Shown here: piece by piece, positions 34,241 through 43,951 of the stretch
Layout of the letters: each line of letters starts with the position of its first letter
How positions within the stretch are numbered: position 1 is the stretch's first letter
NCBI GenBank assembly: GCA_900539945.1
Contig: UQDV01000004.1
Span: 1-64,000, forward strand
Reading direction: 5' to 3'
DNA length: 64,000 bases
Source: an uncultured Faecalibacterium sp.
Lineage (GTDB): Bacteria > Bacillota > Clostridia > Oscillospirales > Ruminococcaceae
Made by a program: the position numbers and the translations under genes
Notes under the pieces: model-generated
What the model was told of the DNA's origin: nothing
Seen by the model: only the letters and a program-made list of their open reading frames with translations
Databases searched by the model: none

Positions 34241-34526
34241 TGAACCCCAAAAGTTAGACAAAAATCAAATTAAGCGGTCCCAACGGTCTGAATCCTGTAC
34301 TGCACAGGGCTCAGGCCGTTTAGTTTTAATTTGATTCGGCGATTGTTGTAATAGTCAATGTACTCAACAATGGCCTTTTCCAGCTGGTCAAGGGAATCAA
34401 ATTTTTCTAAATAGAACAGTTCCGTCTTGAGCAGTCCAAAGAAGTTCTCGGCAACCGCATTGTCCAGACAAGTGGCTTTCCGAGACATGCTTTGTGTAAT
34501 GCCCTTTGCCTTCCGTAGATTCTGGT
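34241..34526 (-). mobile_element. IS3-family (IS150-like) fragment
   Basis: The terminal repeat TGAACCCCAAAAGTTAGACA is at 34241-34260. From 34522 down to 34270 the minus strand encodes a transposase C-terminus (KGITQSMSRKATCLDNAVAE, FFGLLKTELFYLEKF, IDYYNNRRIKLKLNGLSPVQ) with the last conserved Glu and basic tail of the DDE domain. Everything upstream of KGITQ is missing, cut at about 34526 where a GH4 remnant begins. The same IS end appears in opposite orientation at 1-50. Confidence 0.9.
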
Positions 34527-34527
34527 A

Positions 34528-34600
34528 TCAGTGCAACTCCGGCCAGTAAGCCTTGTTGGCAACGATCCTATCGTCCGGAAATCTGTTCTTGACGTTTACA
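34528..34600 (-). pseudogene. GH4 C-terminal remnant
   Basis: The minus strand reads FPDDRIVANKAYWPELH-stop, almost the C-terminus of the intact GH4 enzyme at 38656 ([21 protein letters not shown]) but in opposite orientation. It abuts the IS fragment, so a second GH4 gene was probably destroyed here by rearrangement. Confidence 0.75.
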
Positions 34601-34683
34601 TGAATAAGCGGTACGATACCATTAAGACCGCAGAAAAAGAGCGGACGAACGATGCAGGATAAACCGGCACAGGGGGTGCTTTT

Positions 34684-35448
34684 TTGAACATCGAAAAAAT
34701 CACGCAGGGAAAAAATCTGACCGACACGGAGCGCACCGTGCTGGAATATATCCTGGACCATCTGGACACGGTACAGACCGAGGGTGTGCGCGGGGTGGCG
34801 CGGGCGAACTATACCTCCACCTCCACCATTATGCGGCTGGCGCGCAAGATGAATTACAGTGGCTTTGTGGATATGTGCTACAAGCTGCGCTCCTTTACCG
34901 AGACACCGCATCAGACCATGCAGGAGGAGGAAGATTTCCTCAACGGCTCCAGCACCCAGTCTCTGCTGAATTACAATACCTACACCCAGCTGAAGATCTG
35001 TGCGGAAAAGCTGCTGGAGCAGCGGGATAAAATGACCTTTGTCTATGGTACCGGGTTTTCCGGCACGGTGGCCGCCTACCTGACCCAGAAGCTGGTGAAC
35101 ATGGGCATCCTGTGCTTCAGTGCCACCGGCGGCGATTCCGTGGGCATTTTTGAGAATACGCTGGAGCGGATGGGGATGTTTTTCTGCATCTCCAAATCCG
35201 GCGAGACCTCGATGGTGCGCGATAAGATCAAGACCGCGCAGGAAAACGGCGTGTTTACCGTGGCCATTACCGGGGAGCAGGAGAACAGCGTGGGCCGGTA
35301 CGCCGACCTGTGGTTCCGGGTGGAAAACCAGTGGAAGCTGGACGACCAGAACACCATGCCCAACACCTTTTTTCCGCAGGTGATGATGCTGATCGAGCTG
35401 ATCGCCTACGAGTACCGCCGCCTGTGCATGGAAAACGGCATCAAGTAA
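34684..35448 (+). CDS. RpiR-family regulator (HTH + SIS domains)
   Basis: The 254-residue protein starts at a TTG (34684) after GGGGGTG. It has an RpiR helix-turn-helix (LTDTERTVLEYILDHL, ARANYTSTSTIMRLARKMNY) and a SIS sugar-phosphate domain (FVYGTGFSGTVAAYLTQKL, MFFCISKSGETSMVRDKI). It probably senses the alpha-glucoside phosphate and controls the PTS-GH4 operon that follows after a terminator. Confidence 0.9.
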   Translation: MNIEKITQGKNLTDTERTVLEYILDHLDTVQTEGVRGVARANYTSTSTIMRLARKMNYSGFVDMCYKLRSFTETPHQTMQEEEDFLNGSSTQSLLNYNTYTQLKICAEKLLEQRDKMTFVYGTGFSGTVAAYLTQKLVNMGILCFSATGGDSVGIFENTLERMGMFFCISKSGETSMVRDKIKTAQENGVFTVAITGEQENSVGRYADLWFRVENQWKLDDQNTMPNTFFPQVMMLIELIAYEYRRLCMENGIK

Positions 35449-35502
35449 GAATGCCTGTGCATTCCGCACAAAAAAATCATGGGTTCTTAAACAAAAGTAA
35501 TA

Positions 35503-35535
35503 GAAACGCGTTACTGTTTTGGGTAACGCGTTTTC
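35503..35535 (+). terminator. Terminator after rpiR
   Basis: GAAACGCGTTAC (35503-35514) pairs with GTAACGCGTTTTC (35523-35535); the tail ATTTGTT follows. Confidence 0.75.
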
Positions 35536-35551
35536 ATTTGTTCAAAAATTG

Positions 35552-35580
35552 TTTACACTTGCGTTGGTTTGTGGGATAGT
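35552..35580 (+). promoter_or_regulatory. Promoter of the alpha-glucoside PTS operon
   Basis: TTTACA (35552-35557), 17 bp, GATAGT (35575-35580). The start codon is about 88 bp downstream with AAGGAGG. Confidence 0.65.
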
Positions 35581-35667
35581 AGCATCACAGACCCGGCCGG
35601 GTCACAGGGGATGGACGCATCCCAGGAGAATGGTTTTTGGAATTGTAAATGAAAAGGAGGCAAACCA

Positions 35668-37269
35668 ATGAAGGAGAAAATGATGAACGCCATGCAGCGG
35701 TTCTCCAAAGCAATGTTCGTTCCCATTCTGCTTCTGCCTATTGTCGGTATTCTCATCGCAGTGGGCAACCTATTCACCAACGTCCGGCTGCAGGCGATCC
35801 TGCCATTTTTGAATAATCCCGTCACCATCGGGTTTGGCACGATCCTTTCGGGTTCGTTGAGTGCGATCCTGAGCAATCTTGGCATTATTTTCTGCGTTGG
35901 TCTGAGTATTGGCCTTGCAGATAAGAAAAAGACGGAGGCCGGGTTGGTCGCCCTGCTTTCGTTCTTCGTATTCATCAACGCTATGAACAAATTTATGGGT
36001 CTGCGGGGCATGCTGGTAGAAGGCAGTCTTTCCGGCACCGGCCAGGCCATGGTCCTGGGTGTCCAGGTGCTGGACATGGGCGTGTTCCTGGGCCTGCTGC
36101 TGGGCATCGTGATCGCATGGGTGCACAACCGCTTCTGTGAGACCGAGTTCAACAACGCCTTCCAGATCTACGGCGGCACCCGTTTTGTGTTCATCGTGCT
36201 GATCCCCGTCATGGTGCTTCTGGCTGTGCTGCTCACCTTTGTGTGGCCCTTTGCACAGGCTGGCATCAACGCCCTGGGCGGCTTTATCCAGAGCGCAGGC
36301 AACTTTGGTCTGTTCGTTTACGGTATGCTGGAGCGTCTGCTGATCCCCACCGGTCTGCACCATTTGGTCTATATGCCGTTCCTGTACACTTCTCTGGGCG
36401 GCACTGCCACCGTGGGCGGCCAGGTGCTGGAGGGTGCCCGGAACATCTACTACGCTGAGATCGCTGATCCTTCCGTTGCCGTGCTGAGCCAGTCCGTCAT
36501 CTGGGACGCCCGCGGCATCTCCAAGATGTTCGGTCTGATCGGTGCCTGCCTGGCCATGTACCAGACCGCTCGCCCCGAGAGCCGTGAGAAGATCAAACCC
36601 ATTCTGATCGCCGCCGCCGTCACTTCCTTTATTGCCGGCGTTACCGAGCCCATCGAGTTCAGCTTCCTGTTCGTGGCTCCTATCCTGTTTGTGGTCCATG
36701 CCGTTCTGGCTGGCTCCAGCTTTGTGGTCCTGAACCTGCTGGGCTGCCGTGCCATCGGCCCCAACGGCTTCATCGACTTCCTGCTGTACAACCTGCCCCT
36801 GGGCATTGGCAAGACCCGTTGGCCCATCTACATCGCTGTGGGCGTGCTGTACTTCGTTCTGTACTATGTGATCTTCCGGGTGCTCATCGTGAAGCTGAAC
36901 CTCCACACCCTGGGCCGTGAGGCAGAGGGCATGGAGATGAAGCTCCACTCCAAGGCCGAGTACAAGGCCAAGGCGGCTGCTGAGAACGACACCGCTGCTG
37001 CCCCTGCTGCAGACAACACCGTGGACGCTGCTGCCATCGTGGAGGCACTGGGCGGCAAGGACAACATCCTGAAGGTCACCAACTGCTACACCCGTCTGCG
37101 TACCGAGCTGGCAGACCCCAACAAGGTCCAGGACGATGTGCTGAAAAACCAGACCGGTGCTTCTGCCGTGATCCACAAGGGCAAAAATGTCCAGGTGGTG
37201 TATGGCCTGAAAGTCGCTTCTGTTCGCAAGGCTGTGGACGCTGAGCTGGGTCTGAGCGGCGAAGATTAA
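35668..37269 (+). CDS. PTS alpha-glucoside-type EIICB permease
   Basis: The 533-residue protein carries an EIIC domain first (MQRFSKAMFVPILLLPIVGI, about ten membrane segments, LIPTGLHHLVYMPFLY, GVTEPIEFSFLFVAP), a linker, then EIIB with phospho-Cys473 (KVTNCYTRLRTEL). Order and motifs fit the glucose/maltose family, and the GH4 neighbour points to alpha-glucosides such as maltose or isomers of sucrose. The Ala-rich linker is about residues 430-450. No EIIA domain is present. AAGGAGG precedes the ATG; GH4 follows at 61 bp. Confidence 0.92.
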   Translation: MKEKMMNAMQRFSKAMFVPILLLPIVGILIAVGNLFTNVRLQAILPFLNNPVTIGFGTILSGSLSAILSNLGIIFCVGLSIGLADKKKTEAGLVALLSFFVFINAMNKFMGLRGMLVEGSLSGTGQAMVLGVQVLDMGVFLGLLLGIVIAWVHNRFCETEFNNAFQIYGGTRFVFIVLIPVMVLLAVLLTFVWPFAQAGINALGGFIQSAGNFGLFVYGMLERLLIPTGLHHLVYMPFLYTSLGGTATVGGQVLEGARNIYYAEIADPSVAVLSQSVIWDARGISKMFGLIGACLAMYQTARPESREKIKPILIAAAVTSFIAGVTEPIEFSFLFVAPILFVVHAVLAGSSFVVLNLLGCRAIGPNGFIDFLLYNLPLGIGKTRWPIYIAVGVLYFVLYYVIFRVLIVKLNLHTLGREAEGMEMKLHSKAEYKAKAAAENDTAAAPAADNTVDAAAIVEALGGKDNILKVTNCYTRLRTELADPNKVQDDVLKNQTGASAVIHKGKNVQVVYGLKVASVRKAVDAELGLSGED

Positions 37270-37324
37270 CCAATTGTATTCCCTGAATCGATTTATAGAA
37301 AACATCCAGTAAGAGGGAGGGTAA

Positions 37325-38656
<1,332 letters not shown>

Positions 38657-38712
38657 TGACAGCGTTTCTGAAGCGCTGCCCCGGATATTCTCTGTCCCCA
38701 TGAAGTAAGCCG

Positions 38713-38753
38713 AAGGGACTGCTGCATAAATACCGTGCAGCAGCCCCTTTTTC
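38713..38753 (+). terminator. Terminator of the alpha-glucoside operon
   Basis: GGGACTGCTGCA pairs with the TGCAGCAGCCCC arm around an 8-nt AT loop, followed by TTTTTC. Confidence 0.85.
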
Positions 38754-38821
38754 TTGCATTCACGGTGCAAAGATGTGGAAAACCAGTGTCAAACGAGCAA
38801 AACGTTGAAAACTTAGTCAGC

Positions 38822-38871
38822 AAAAACAGACCCTTCCGACTTTACGAAGTCATTGGAAGAGTCTGTTTTTT
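38822..38871. terminator. Second hairpin terminator
   Basis: AAAAACAGACCCTTCC (38822-38837) pairs with GGAAGAGTCTGTTTTT (38855-38870), with runs of A and T on both sides, so it can stop transcription either way. Confidence 0.75.
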
Positions 38872-39098
38872 CGATTTTCAGAAAATCAGAATTTCAAGTA
38901 GGCCTTGGGCTGGATGAGATGCTGTTTCTGTAAACCTCCGTTGCACTTGGAAATGAAATGTGCAATCATCGGCAGCCCGGTCTTGGGCAAGATTCCACCG
39001 ACTGCTTTGTCTGGTGGTGTAAAGACCCTGATTTGGGTAAAGCTTGAGCCAGAGAAAGTGTTCAATGTATCGACTTGTGGCGACAACTGTGCAAAGTG

Positions 39099-39210
39099 GC
39101 TACACTGGATCAGCTCTGCATGGCGATTTTGAGCGCATTTGATTTTACGGCAGAGCATCTGTATGAATTTTGCATGGATAACAAGATGTACAGCGAAGAC
39201 TGCTATTATC
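39099..39210 (+). pseudogene. pRiA4b ORF-3-like fragment
   Basis: The reading TLDQLCMAILSAFDFTAEHL then YEFCMDNKMYSEDCYY matches the central block of pRiA4b ORF-3/IS1096-passenger-type proteins. No full N-terminus or C-terminus is found. It is fused in frame to the GH1 remnant that follows, which shows a deletion joint. The stretch 38886-39098 upstream contains no clear gene. Confidence 0.5.
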
Positions 39211-39261
39211 TGCTGGTCAATGCCGGAATCATTGGCATCCCCTGCGTGTCTCTGCAGGTCA

Positions 39262-40106
39262 TGTGCATCCCTGCACCGATCGCCGGCTTCCTGCTGAGCG
39301 GCGGCGTCCACAATCAGCTGGTGGCCTCGGCAAAGGTGGTGCAGCTGGCTCATCAGATCGACCCGGACAACAAAGTCGGCTGCATGTGTGCAGGATTCTT
39401 TGCCTATCCGTATACCTGCGATCCCAACGACTTCCTGAAGCTGCAGCAGGAGGCGCAGGCGGGATTCTATCTGTTCTCGGATGTCTTTGTGCGCGGTTAC
39501 TACCCCAGCTATGCAAAGTCGATCTTCGACAAGGAAGGCGTCGTGATGAATGTCTCCGAGGAAGATAAAGCAGACCTTGCGGCCGGTAAGGTGGACTACA
39601 TGGCGTTCTCTTACTACAATTCCAGCTGCATCACGACCCATGAAGTGGATGCGACCGTAAAGGGCAACATGACAGGCAGCATCAAAAACCCCTATCTGGA
39701 TGCCAGCGAATGGGGCTGGCAGATCGACCCGGTGGGCTTCAAGCGTGCCCTGCATGAACTGTACGACCGCTATCAGCTGCCGCTGCTTGTGATTGAAAAC
39801 GGTCTGGGCGCACAGGACACGCTGGAAGCAGACGGCACCATCCACGACCCGTATCGTGTGGACTACATGAAACGCCACATTGCTGCCATGAAGGAAGCCG
39901 TGGAGGAAGGCGTTGACCTGATGGGCTACACTATGTGGTCCTGCATCGACCTGGTCAGCGCCGGCAGCGGTGAGCTGCGCAAGCGCTATGGCTTTGTCTA
40001 TGTGGACGCCCACGATGACGGCACCGGTACCTTCAAACGTTACCGCAAGGACAGCTTCTGGTGGTACAAAAAGGTCATTGAGAGCAACGGCGAGGACCTG
40101 GGCTGA
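39262..40106 (+). pseudogene. GH1 6-phospho-beta-glucosidase remnant lacking its N-terminal part
   Basis: From about 39300 the reading is GH1: HNQLVASAKVVQLAHQIDPD, KVDYMAFSYYNSSC, the nucleophile VIENGLGAQD, LMGYTMWSCIDLVSAGSG and KRYGFVYVD to the stop at 40106. The N-terminal 160-170 residues, with the acid/base Asn-Glu-Pro, are missing. The open frame runs upstream into a pRiA4b-like fragment, so a chimeric protein of 343 codons from 39075 could in principle be made, but it cannot be an active glucosidase. It belongs to a different GH1 subgroup from the intact enzyme at 31211. Confidence 0.82.
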
Positions 40107-40129
40107 GCGCCCAGGCGGATGTCCTGAAA

Positions 40130-40216
40130 TCCACGCAGGGTTCTGCGTGAGCGCCTGAAAAAGCACCAAGAAAGCATCAACTCCCGATGGTTTCTGTAAC
40201 AGGAAGCCAGCGGCTT
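40130..40216 (+). repeat. ppdK-tail repeat, copy D (most decayed)
   Basis: TCTGCGTGAGCGCCTGAAAA followed by AGCACCAAGAAAGCATCAAC matches the ppdK 3' flank, and GATGGTTTCTGTAACAGGAAGCC parallels the hairpin after copy B (CTCGGTTTCTACAGCGGGAA). The coding remnant is gone. It closes the second sugar island. The rest of 40217-40370 shows no gene. Confidence 0.55.
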
Positions 40217-40373
40217 TTGTGTATTCGGAGAATGGAATCATTCGGCGTATGTGCTGGCCTTCTGCGTCATCACCTGCATCGCCTTTGTGGGAATGTTATT
40301 TCTCTTTCGACCGGTTGCTTGTCGATGTAATTCAATGCATTTCTTTTTGCGCTCGCATCTCTATTTCATGAAA

Positions 40374-40407
40374 ATGCCCCCATTCCGGTTGTCCGGAATG
40401 GGGGCAT
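40374..40407 (-). terminator. Terminator of the FeoB-associated gene
   Basis: ATGCCCCCATTCCGG and its perfect complement around a 4-nt loop; on the minus strand TTTTC follows. It lies about 30 bp past the stop. Confidence 0.8.
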
Positions 40408-40438
40408 ATATCAGAGCAGACGGGGGGTGCTTTAAGCG

Positions 40439-40603
40439 TTACGGCTTTTTGTGCTCCGGGTTTTCGCAGCGGCTGTGGCAGGACGCACAGTTGCCGCCGC
40501 AGCCCTCACCCTTCCAACCGCCGTTCTTGGAGATCCACACAACGGCCAGTGCAAACAGGACGGCCAGCACCAGCAGGGTGATAATTCCACGCAGTGTCAA
40601 CAT
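40439..40603 (-). CDS. FeoB-associated Cys-rich membrane protein
   Basis: The minus-strand frame from ATG 40603 (GAGG upstream) gives 54 residues: a membrane helix (GIITLLVLAVLFALAVVWI) and a Cys-rich tail, CGGNCASCHSRC, as in the FeoB-associated family. These peptides usually accompany feoB and are thought to help iron(II) transport. Here the gene is about 30 kb from the feoA/broken feoB pair, so it is an orphan in this window. Confidence 0.8.
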   Translation of the reverse strand: MLTLRGIITLLVLAVLFALAVVWISKNGGWKGEGCGGNCASCHSRCENPEHKKP

Positions 40604-40715
40604 TTTAAAAACCTCTTTTCCTGCGGAACGTTTCCGCCCTCAGTATACACGATTTTGCCCCGGAGCGCAACCGGAATGCCGCGCGAAAAAAATTGAAATT
40701 TTTTGAAAATAGGGC

Positions 40716-40744
40716 TTGCAATTTGCCCGGGACCGTGCTATAAT
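40716..40744 (+). promoter_or_regulatory. Promoter of tRNA-Val
   Basis: TTGCAA (40716-40721), 17 bp, TATAAT (40739-40744), 35 bp before the tRNA. Confidence 0.85.
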
Positions 40745-40779
40745 AATCACGTTCCAATTCGGAGCGCAAAACAAAATAT

Positions 40780-40856
40780 GGAGGATTAGCTCAGCTGGTT
40801 AGAGCACCTGCATCACACGCAGGGGGTCTGGGGTTCGAGTCCCTAATTCTCCACCA
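40780..40856 (+). tRNA. tRNA-Val (anticodon CAC)
   Basis: A full cloverleaf: acceptor GGAGGAT/ATTCTCC, D-arm with AGCTCAGCTGGTTAGAGC, anticodon stem CCTGC/GCAGG with loop ATCACAC (anticodon CAC, reading GUG), T-arm GGGTTCGAGTCCC with usual loop, and encoded CCA (40854-40856). Confidence 0.95.
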
Positions 40857-40864
40857 TTCAGTTC

Positions 40865-40911
40865 GTACTCGAACCCAATTCTCTATGAGAAAGGGTTCGG
40901 GTACGTTTTTT
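40865..40911 (+). terminator. Terminator after tRNA-Val
   Basis: GTACTCGAACCC pairs with GGGTTCGGGTAC (40865-40904), followed by GTTTTTT. The arm repeats part of the tRNA T-arm sequence. Confidence 0.85.
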
Positions 40912-41112
40912 GCTTACAGAAGGTTCTGCGAAAGGACTACTCGGAACAGTAAACGAGCAAAGGCAGGGTATCACCATGACGGTGGTATCCTGCCTTTTGC
41001 TTTGCGGAATCAAGTTCGCTTTGTGCGAACTTGGTCGTCATATCAGGGATGTTCTTTCATTGGCGGGTATGGTATACTCGGCTTAATAAACTGGAATGAA
41101 GTGGTGCACCAC

Positions 41113-42027
41113 ATGAAAGACGTACATTGTATAGAATTCCATACAGGCAGCAGAGAAGAGCGCATCCCGGAGCTTGCAAAGGACTTTCCATATACTGCCT
41201 CAAGAGCCACGTTGGATCGCTACATCGGCAGCACTGTGCCATGGCACTGGCATCAGGCGGTAGAGCTTTTCTACATGGAAAGCGGCTGCGTTGAATACAC
41301 CACACCAGGTGGAAAACTTGTATTCCCGGCGGGAAGCGGTGGTTTTGTCAATTCCAACGTACTTCACACCACAAGGGCGATTTCTCAGACGGAAGAGAAC
41401 GTGCAGCTTCTTCATATTTTCGATGTTTCTCTGCTGGCAGGGGAACGAGGAAGCCGAATCGAGCAAAAATACATTCTGCCCATTACATCCGACCCACAAC
41501 TTGAGATCCTTCCTCTTTTACCGGATCATGCGGCAGGGCGAGAAATCCTGAAACGACTCAAAGAATCTTTTTGTTTGTCTTGTGATACATTCGGGTATGA
41601 GTTGAAACTGCGAGAGATCCTGACCGAGCTATGGTTAATGCTTGTGGAGCAATCGCATTCTGTAAGCTCTTCCAATCGGAACTCTGCCGGAGGCAACGAT
41701 AAAATAAAGCTGATGTTGATTTATATCCATGAGCACTACCCGGAAAACCTCTCAGTCAAGGAGTTGGCAGCAGCAGCCTACACAAGTGAACGAGAGTGCT
41801 ATCGCATTTTTCGTGAACACCTTCATACGACCCCGATTGCTTACCTGACCGCATACCGCATTCAGATCGCCTGCCAGATGTTGGCGGAAAACAAGGCTTC
41901 TATTACAGAGGTCGGGACTGCTTGCGGTATGGGAAATTCAAGCTATTTCGGAAAAGTTTTTCGGGAGGTTGTCGGCTGCACGCCACGTCAGTACCGATAC
42001 AAACGGCAGAATAACAACACCATCTGA
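41113..42027 (+). CDS. AraC-family regulator with cupin sensor domain
   Basis: The 304-residue protein has an N-terminal cupin-like domain (TVPWHWHQAVELFYMESG, YTTPGGKLVFPAGSGGFV) and a C-terminal AraC double HTH (LSVKELAAAAYTSERECYRI, CGMGNSSYFGKVFREVVGCT). Such proteins usually activate carbohydrate genes, though no sugar genes adjoin. ATG 41113 is chosen since the cupin begins there; the ribosome site is poor and the longer open frame runs into the tRNA terminator. HD and HAD genes follow. Confidence 0.85.
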   Translation: MKDVHCIEFHTGSREERIPELAKDFPYTASRATLDRYIGSTVPWHWHQAVELFYMESGCVEYTTPGGKLVFPAGSGGFVNSNVLHTTRAISQTEENVQLLHIFDVSLLAGERGSRIEQKYILPITSDPQLEILPLLPDHAAGREILKRLKESFCLSCDTFGYELKLREILTELWLMLVEQSHSVSSSNRNSAGGNDKIKLMLIYIHEHYPENLSVKELAAAAYTSERECYRIFREHLHTTPIAYLTAYRIQIACQMLAENKASITEVGTACGMGNSSYFGKVFREVVGCTPRQYRYKRQNNNTI

Positions 42028-42129
42028 CAGCATCAAGATATTATTTTTAGGCTGTAGGCGTTATAATGATAGTAGCAGAAGTGCACGATCCGTAAGTGCA
42101 TATCATATTTGAAAACCTTTGATCTTCGG

Positions 42130-42777
42130 ATGCGTTTTGCTATGAGAGAAAGGACGGTCCCCTTGGAGCTGAATTGCAATACAGCAGAAGCCGCTCTGGC
42201 TTGGGCAGGGCAGCAGAATCCCGGAAATTGGATCGGACATTCCCGTTTTGTAGCCCTTGCCTGTAAAAATATAGCAGCCAAATGCAACAATATGGATGCA
42301 GATCAGGCATACTGCTTTGGGCTGCTGCATGATATCGGGCGTTATGCAGGGGTAAGTTCTGAACGTCATTTGATCGACGGATACCGTTTCTGTATGGAAC
42401 GAGGATGGAAAAAGGCTGGACAGATCTGTATTTCTCATGCTTTTATGATCCAGGATATCCACACTTCTATCGGAACCTTTGACGTTTCAAAAGAAGATTT
42501 CCGTTTTATGGAAAAATTCATTCAAACCGCTGTCTATGATGATTACGACCGTTTGGTACAGCTATGCGATGCCTTGGCGCTGCCCACCGGATTTTGTCTT
42601 TTGGAAAAACGTTTTGTAGATGTAACGCTTCGGTACGGTGTCCATCCGGCAACGATAGACCGATGGAAGAAAACGCTTGAGCTAAAAAATCTGTTTGAAA
42701 AACGAATCGGAGGATCGGTTTATACCCTGCTCCCCGGCGTTCTGGAAAATAGTTTTTCGCTGGAGGTAACCGTATGA
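42130..42777 (+). CDS. HD-domain protein (putative phosphohydrolase)
   Basis: From ATG 42130 (TTG 42109 is the alternative; neither has a clear ribosome site) the product is about 215 residues. It has IGHSRFVALACKNIA and the HD motif FGLLHDIGRYAGV, then ICISHAFMIQD, the pattern of small metal-dependent phosphohydrolases of the HD superfamily. The substrate is unknown. A TATAAT at 42062-42067 may be its -10. Its stop overlaps the HAD gene start by ATGA (42774-42777), so the two hydrolases are translationally coupled. Confidence 0.8.
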   Translation: MRFAMRERTVPLELNCNTAEAALAWAGQQNPGNWIGHSRFVALACKNIAAKCNNMDADQAYCFGLLHDIGRYAGVSSERHLIDGYRFCMERGWKKAGQICISHAFMIQDIHTSIGTFDVSKEDFRFMEKFIQTAVYDDYDRLVQLCDALALPTGFCLLEKRFVDVTLRYGVHPATIDRWKKTLELKNLFEKRIGGSVYTLLPGVLENSFSLEVTV

Positions 42778-43544
42778 TAAAAATCGCTTTTTTTGATGTA
42801 GACGGAACTTTGCTCAAGTTGGGCAGTAAGGTGCCGTCATTCCAAACCGTACAGACCTTACAGCAGTTGCAGGCAAAAGGGATCTTACTGTGCATGGCGA
42901 CAGGCAGAGGCTACCTCTCCGTCCCACATTTTGAAGGCGTTGATTTTGATCTCTGGCTGACCTTCAACGGCTCTTATGTCCGTAGCAAGGATGCAGTGAT
43001 CTCGAAGAACCCACTGGACGCTGACGACAAGCGCAGAATTTTGCATAATCTGAAGCAAATGCACCGGGCGGCTGCCATCAGCAACGAACACTTTATCGTG
43101 ACAAATGGGACAGACCCGGACTTGGAGCAGTATTTTTCCTTCGGCAACGAGAAGCTGATGATCTCCGAGCATTTCGACAAGCTCTGTGAGGAGGATATCT
43201 ATCAGATCATGTGTTCCTGCAGCCCTTCTGAATACGAACGCATCCTGTTGGGAACCCACGCCACACAGATAACCGCATGGTGGGACAAGGCAGTGGATAT
43301 CATTCCGCTGTCCTGCGGAAAGGGAAATGCTGTAAGAGCTGTTTTGGCGCATTACGGCTTTTCAAAAGCAGAAGCAATCGCCTTTGGGGACGGCCGAAAC
43401 GACATTGAAATGCTGGAAGCAGTCGGCACAGGCGTTGCCATGGGAAACGCCCTCGATGAAGTCAAGGCAAGGGCAACAGATTGCTGCCGTTCTGTGGATG
43501 AGGAAGGCATCTATCATTATTGCCTTGAAAAACACCTCATCTAA
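42774..43544 (+). CDS. HAD-superfamily phosphatase, Cof type
   Basis: The 256-residue protein shows motif I FFDVDGTLL (Asp8, Asp10), motif II with LTFNGSYV, a C2 cap, Lys in CGKGNAV and motif IV FGDGRNDIEML. Cof-type HADs dephosphorylate sugar phosphates, nucleotides or flavin precursors; specificity cannot be read. It overlaps the HD gene by 4 bp. The 407-bp gap that follows holds a hairpin near 43771-43806 and the recombinase promoter. Confidence 0.9.
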   Translation: MIKIAFFDVDGTLLKLGSKVPSFQTVQTLQQLQAKGILLCMATGRGYLSVPHFEGVDFDLWLTFNGSYVRSKDAVISKNPLDADDKRRILHNLKQMHRAAAISNEHFIVTNGTDPDLEQYFSFGNEKLMISEHFDKLCEEDIYQIMCSCSPSEYERILLGTHATQITAWWDKAVDIIPLSCGKGNAVRAVLAHYGFSKAEAIAFGDGRNDIEMLEAVGTGVAMGNALDEVKARATDCCRSVDEEGIYHYCLEKHLI

Positions 43545-43875
43545 AGGAGCTGTAGGAGCTGTTTTCTGGGTTTTTGTATCCGTCTACAGCAGGGTTTGGG
43601 GCAGGCACGCCCCAACAAGAAGCTGTCCCAAAGGGGCAAGAATTTTCAAGAATTGAAAATTTGTGGCCACGGGACGGTTCTTGCCCTTACCTAATATGCT
43701 CAAATTCGATTTTCTGTGATTGTTTCCAAATTGTTAAGGCGCACAAGCAGCAAAAAACTTCTTTCTTCTAAAGTGGTGGTGCTCACCGTGAGCCCCACCG
43801 CTTTTCTATTTTATATTTGAAGCTCAGAATCATTATTTTCAGAATTTTGAGCAGTGACAACGATTTAAAATCTTC

Positions 43876-43904
43876 TTGCAAACCGATGTAAAATATGGTA
43901 TATA
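43876..43904 (+). promoter_or_regulatory. Promoter of the large serine recombinase
   Basis: TTGCAA (43876-43881), 17 bp, TATATA (43899-43904), 48 bp before the start. Upstream, 43771-43806 forms a hairpin (AAGTGGTGGTGCTCA with TGAGCCCCACCGCTTTT) that can terminate incoming transcripts. Confidence 0.75.
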
Positions 43905-43951
43905 GGTTATACGAAGTATCGCCAAAATGATGTGTAAAGAGAGGTGCAACC

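Noticed and set aside
34600..35469. Extension of the GH4 remnant frame through rpiR on the minus strand
   Set aside because: Only the last 15-20 codons match GH4; the rest is a shadow of rpiR.
38886..40241. 451-codon minus-strand frame opposite the GH1 remnant
   Set aside because: The plus strand reads clear GH1 sequence; the minus frame has no start signal and no domain.
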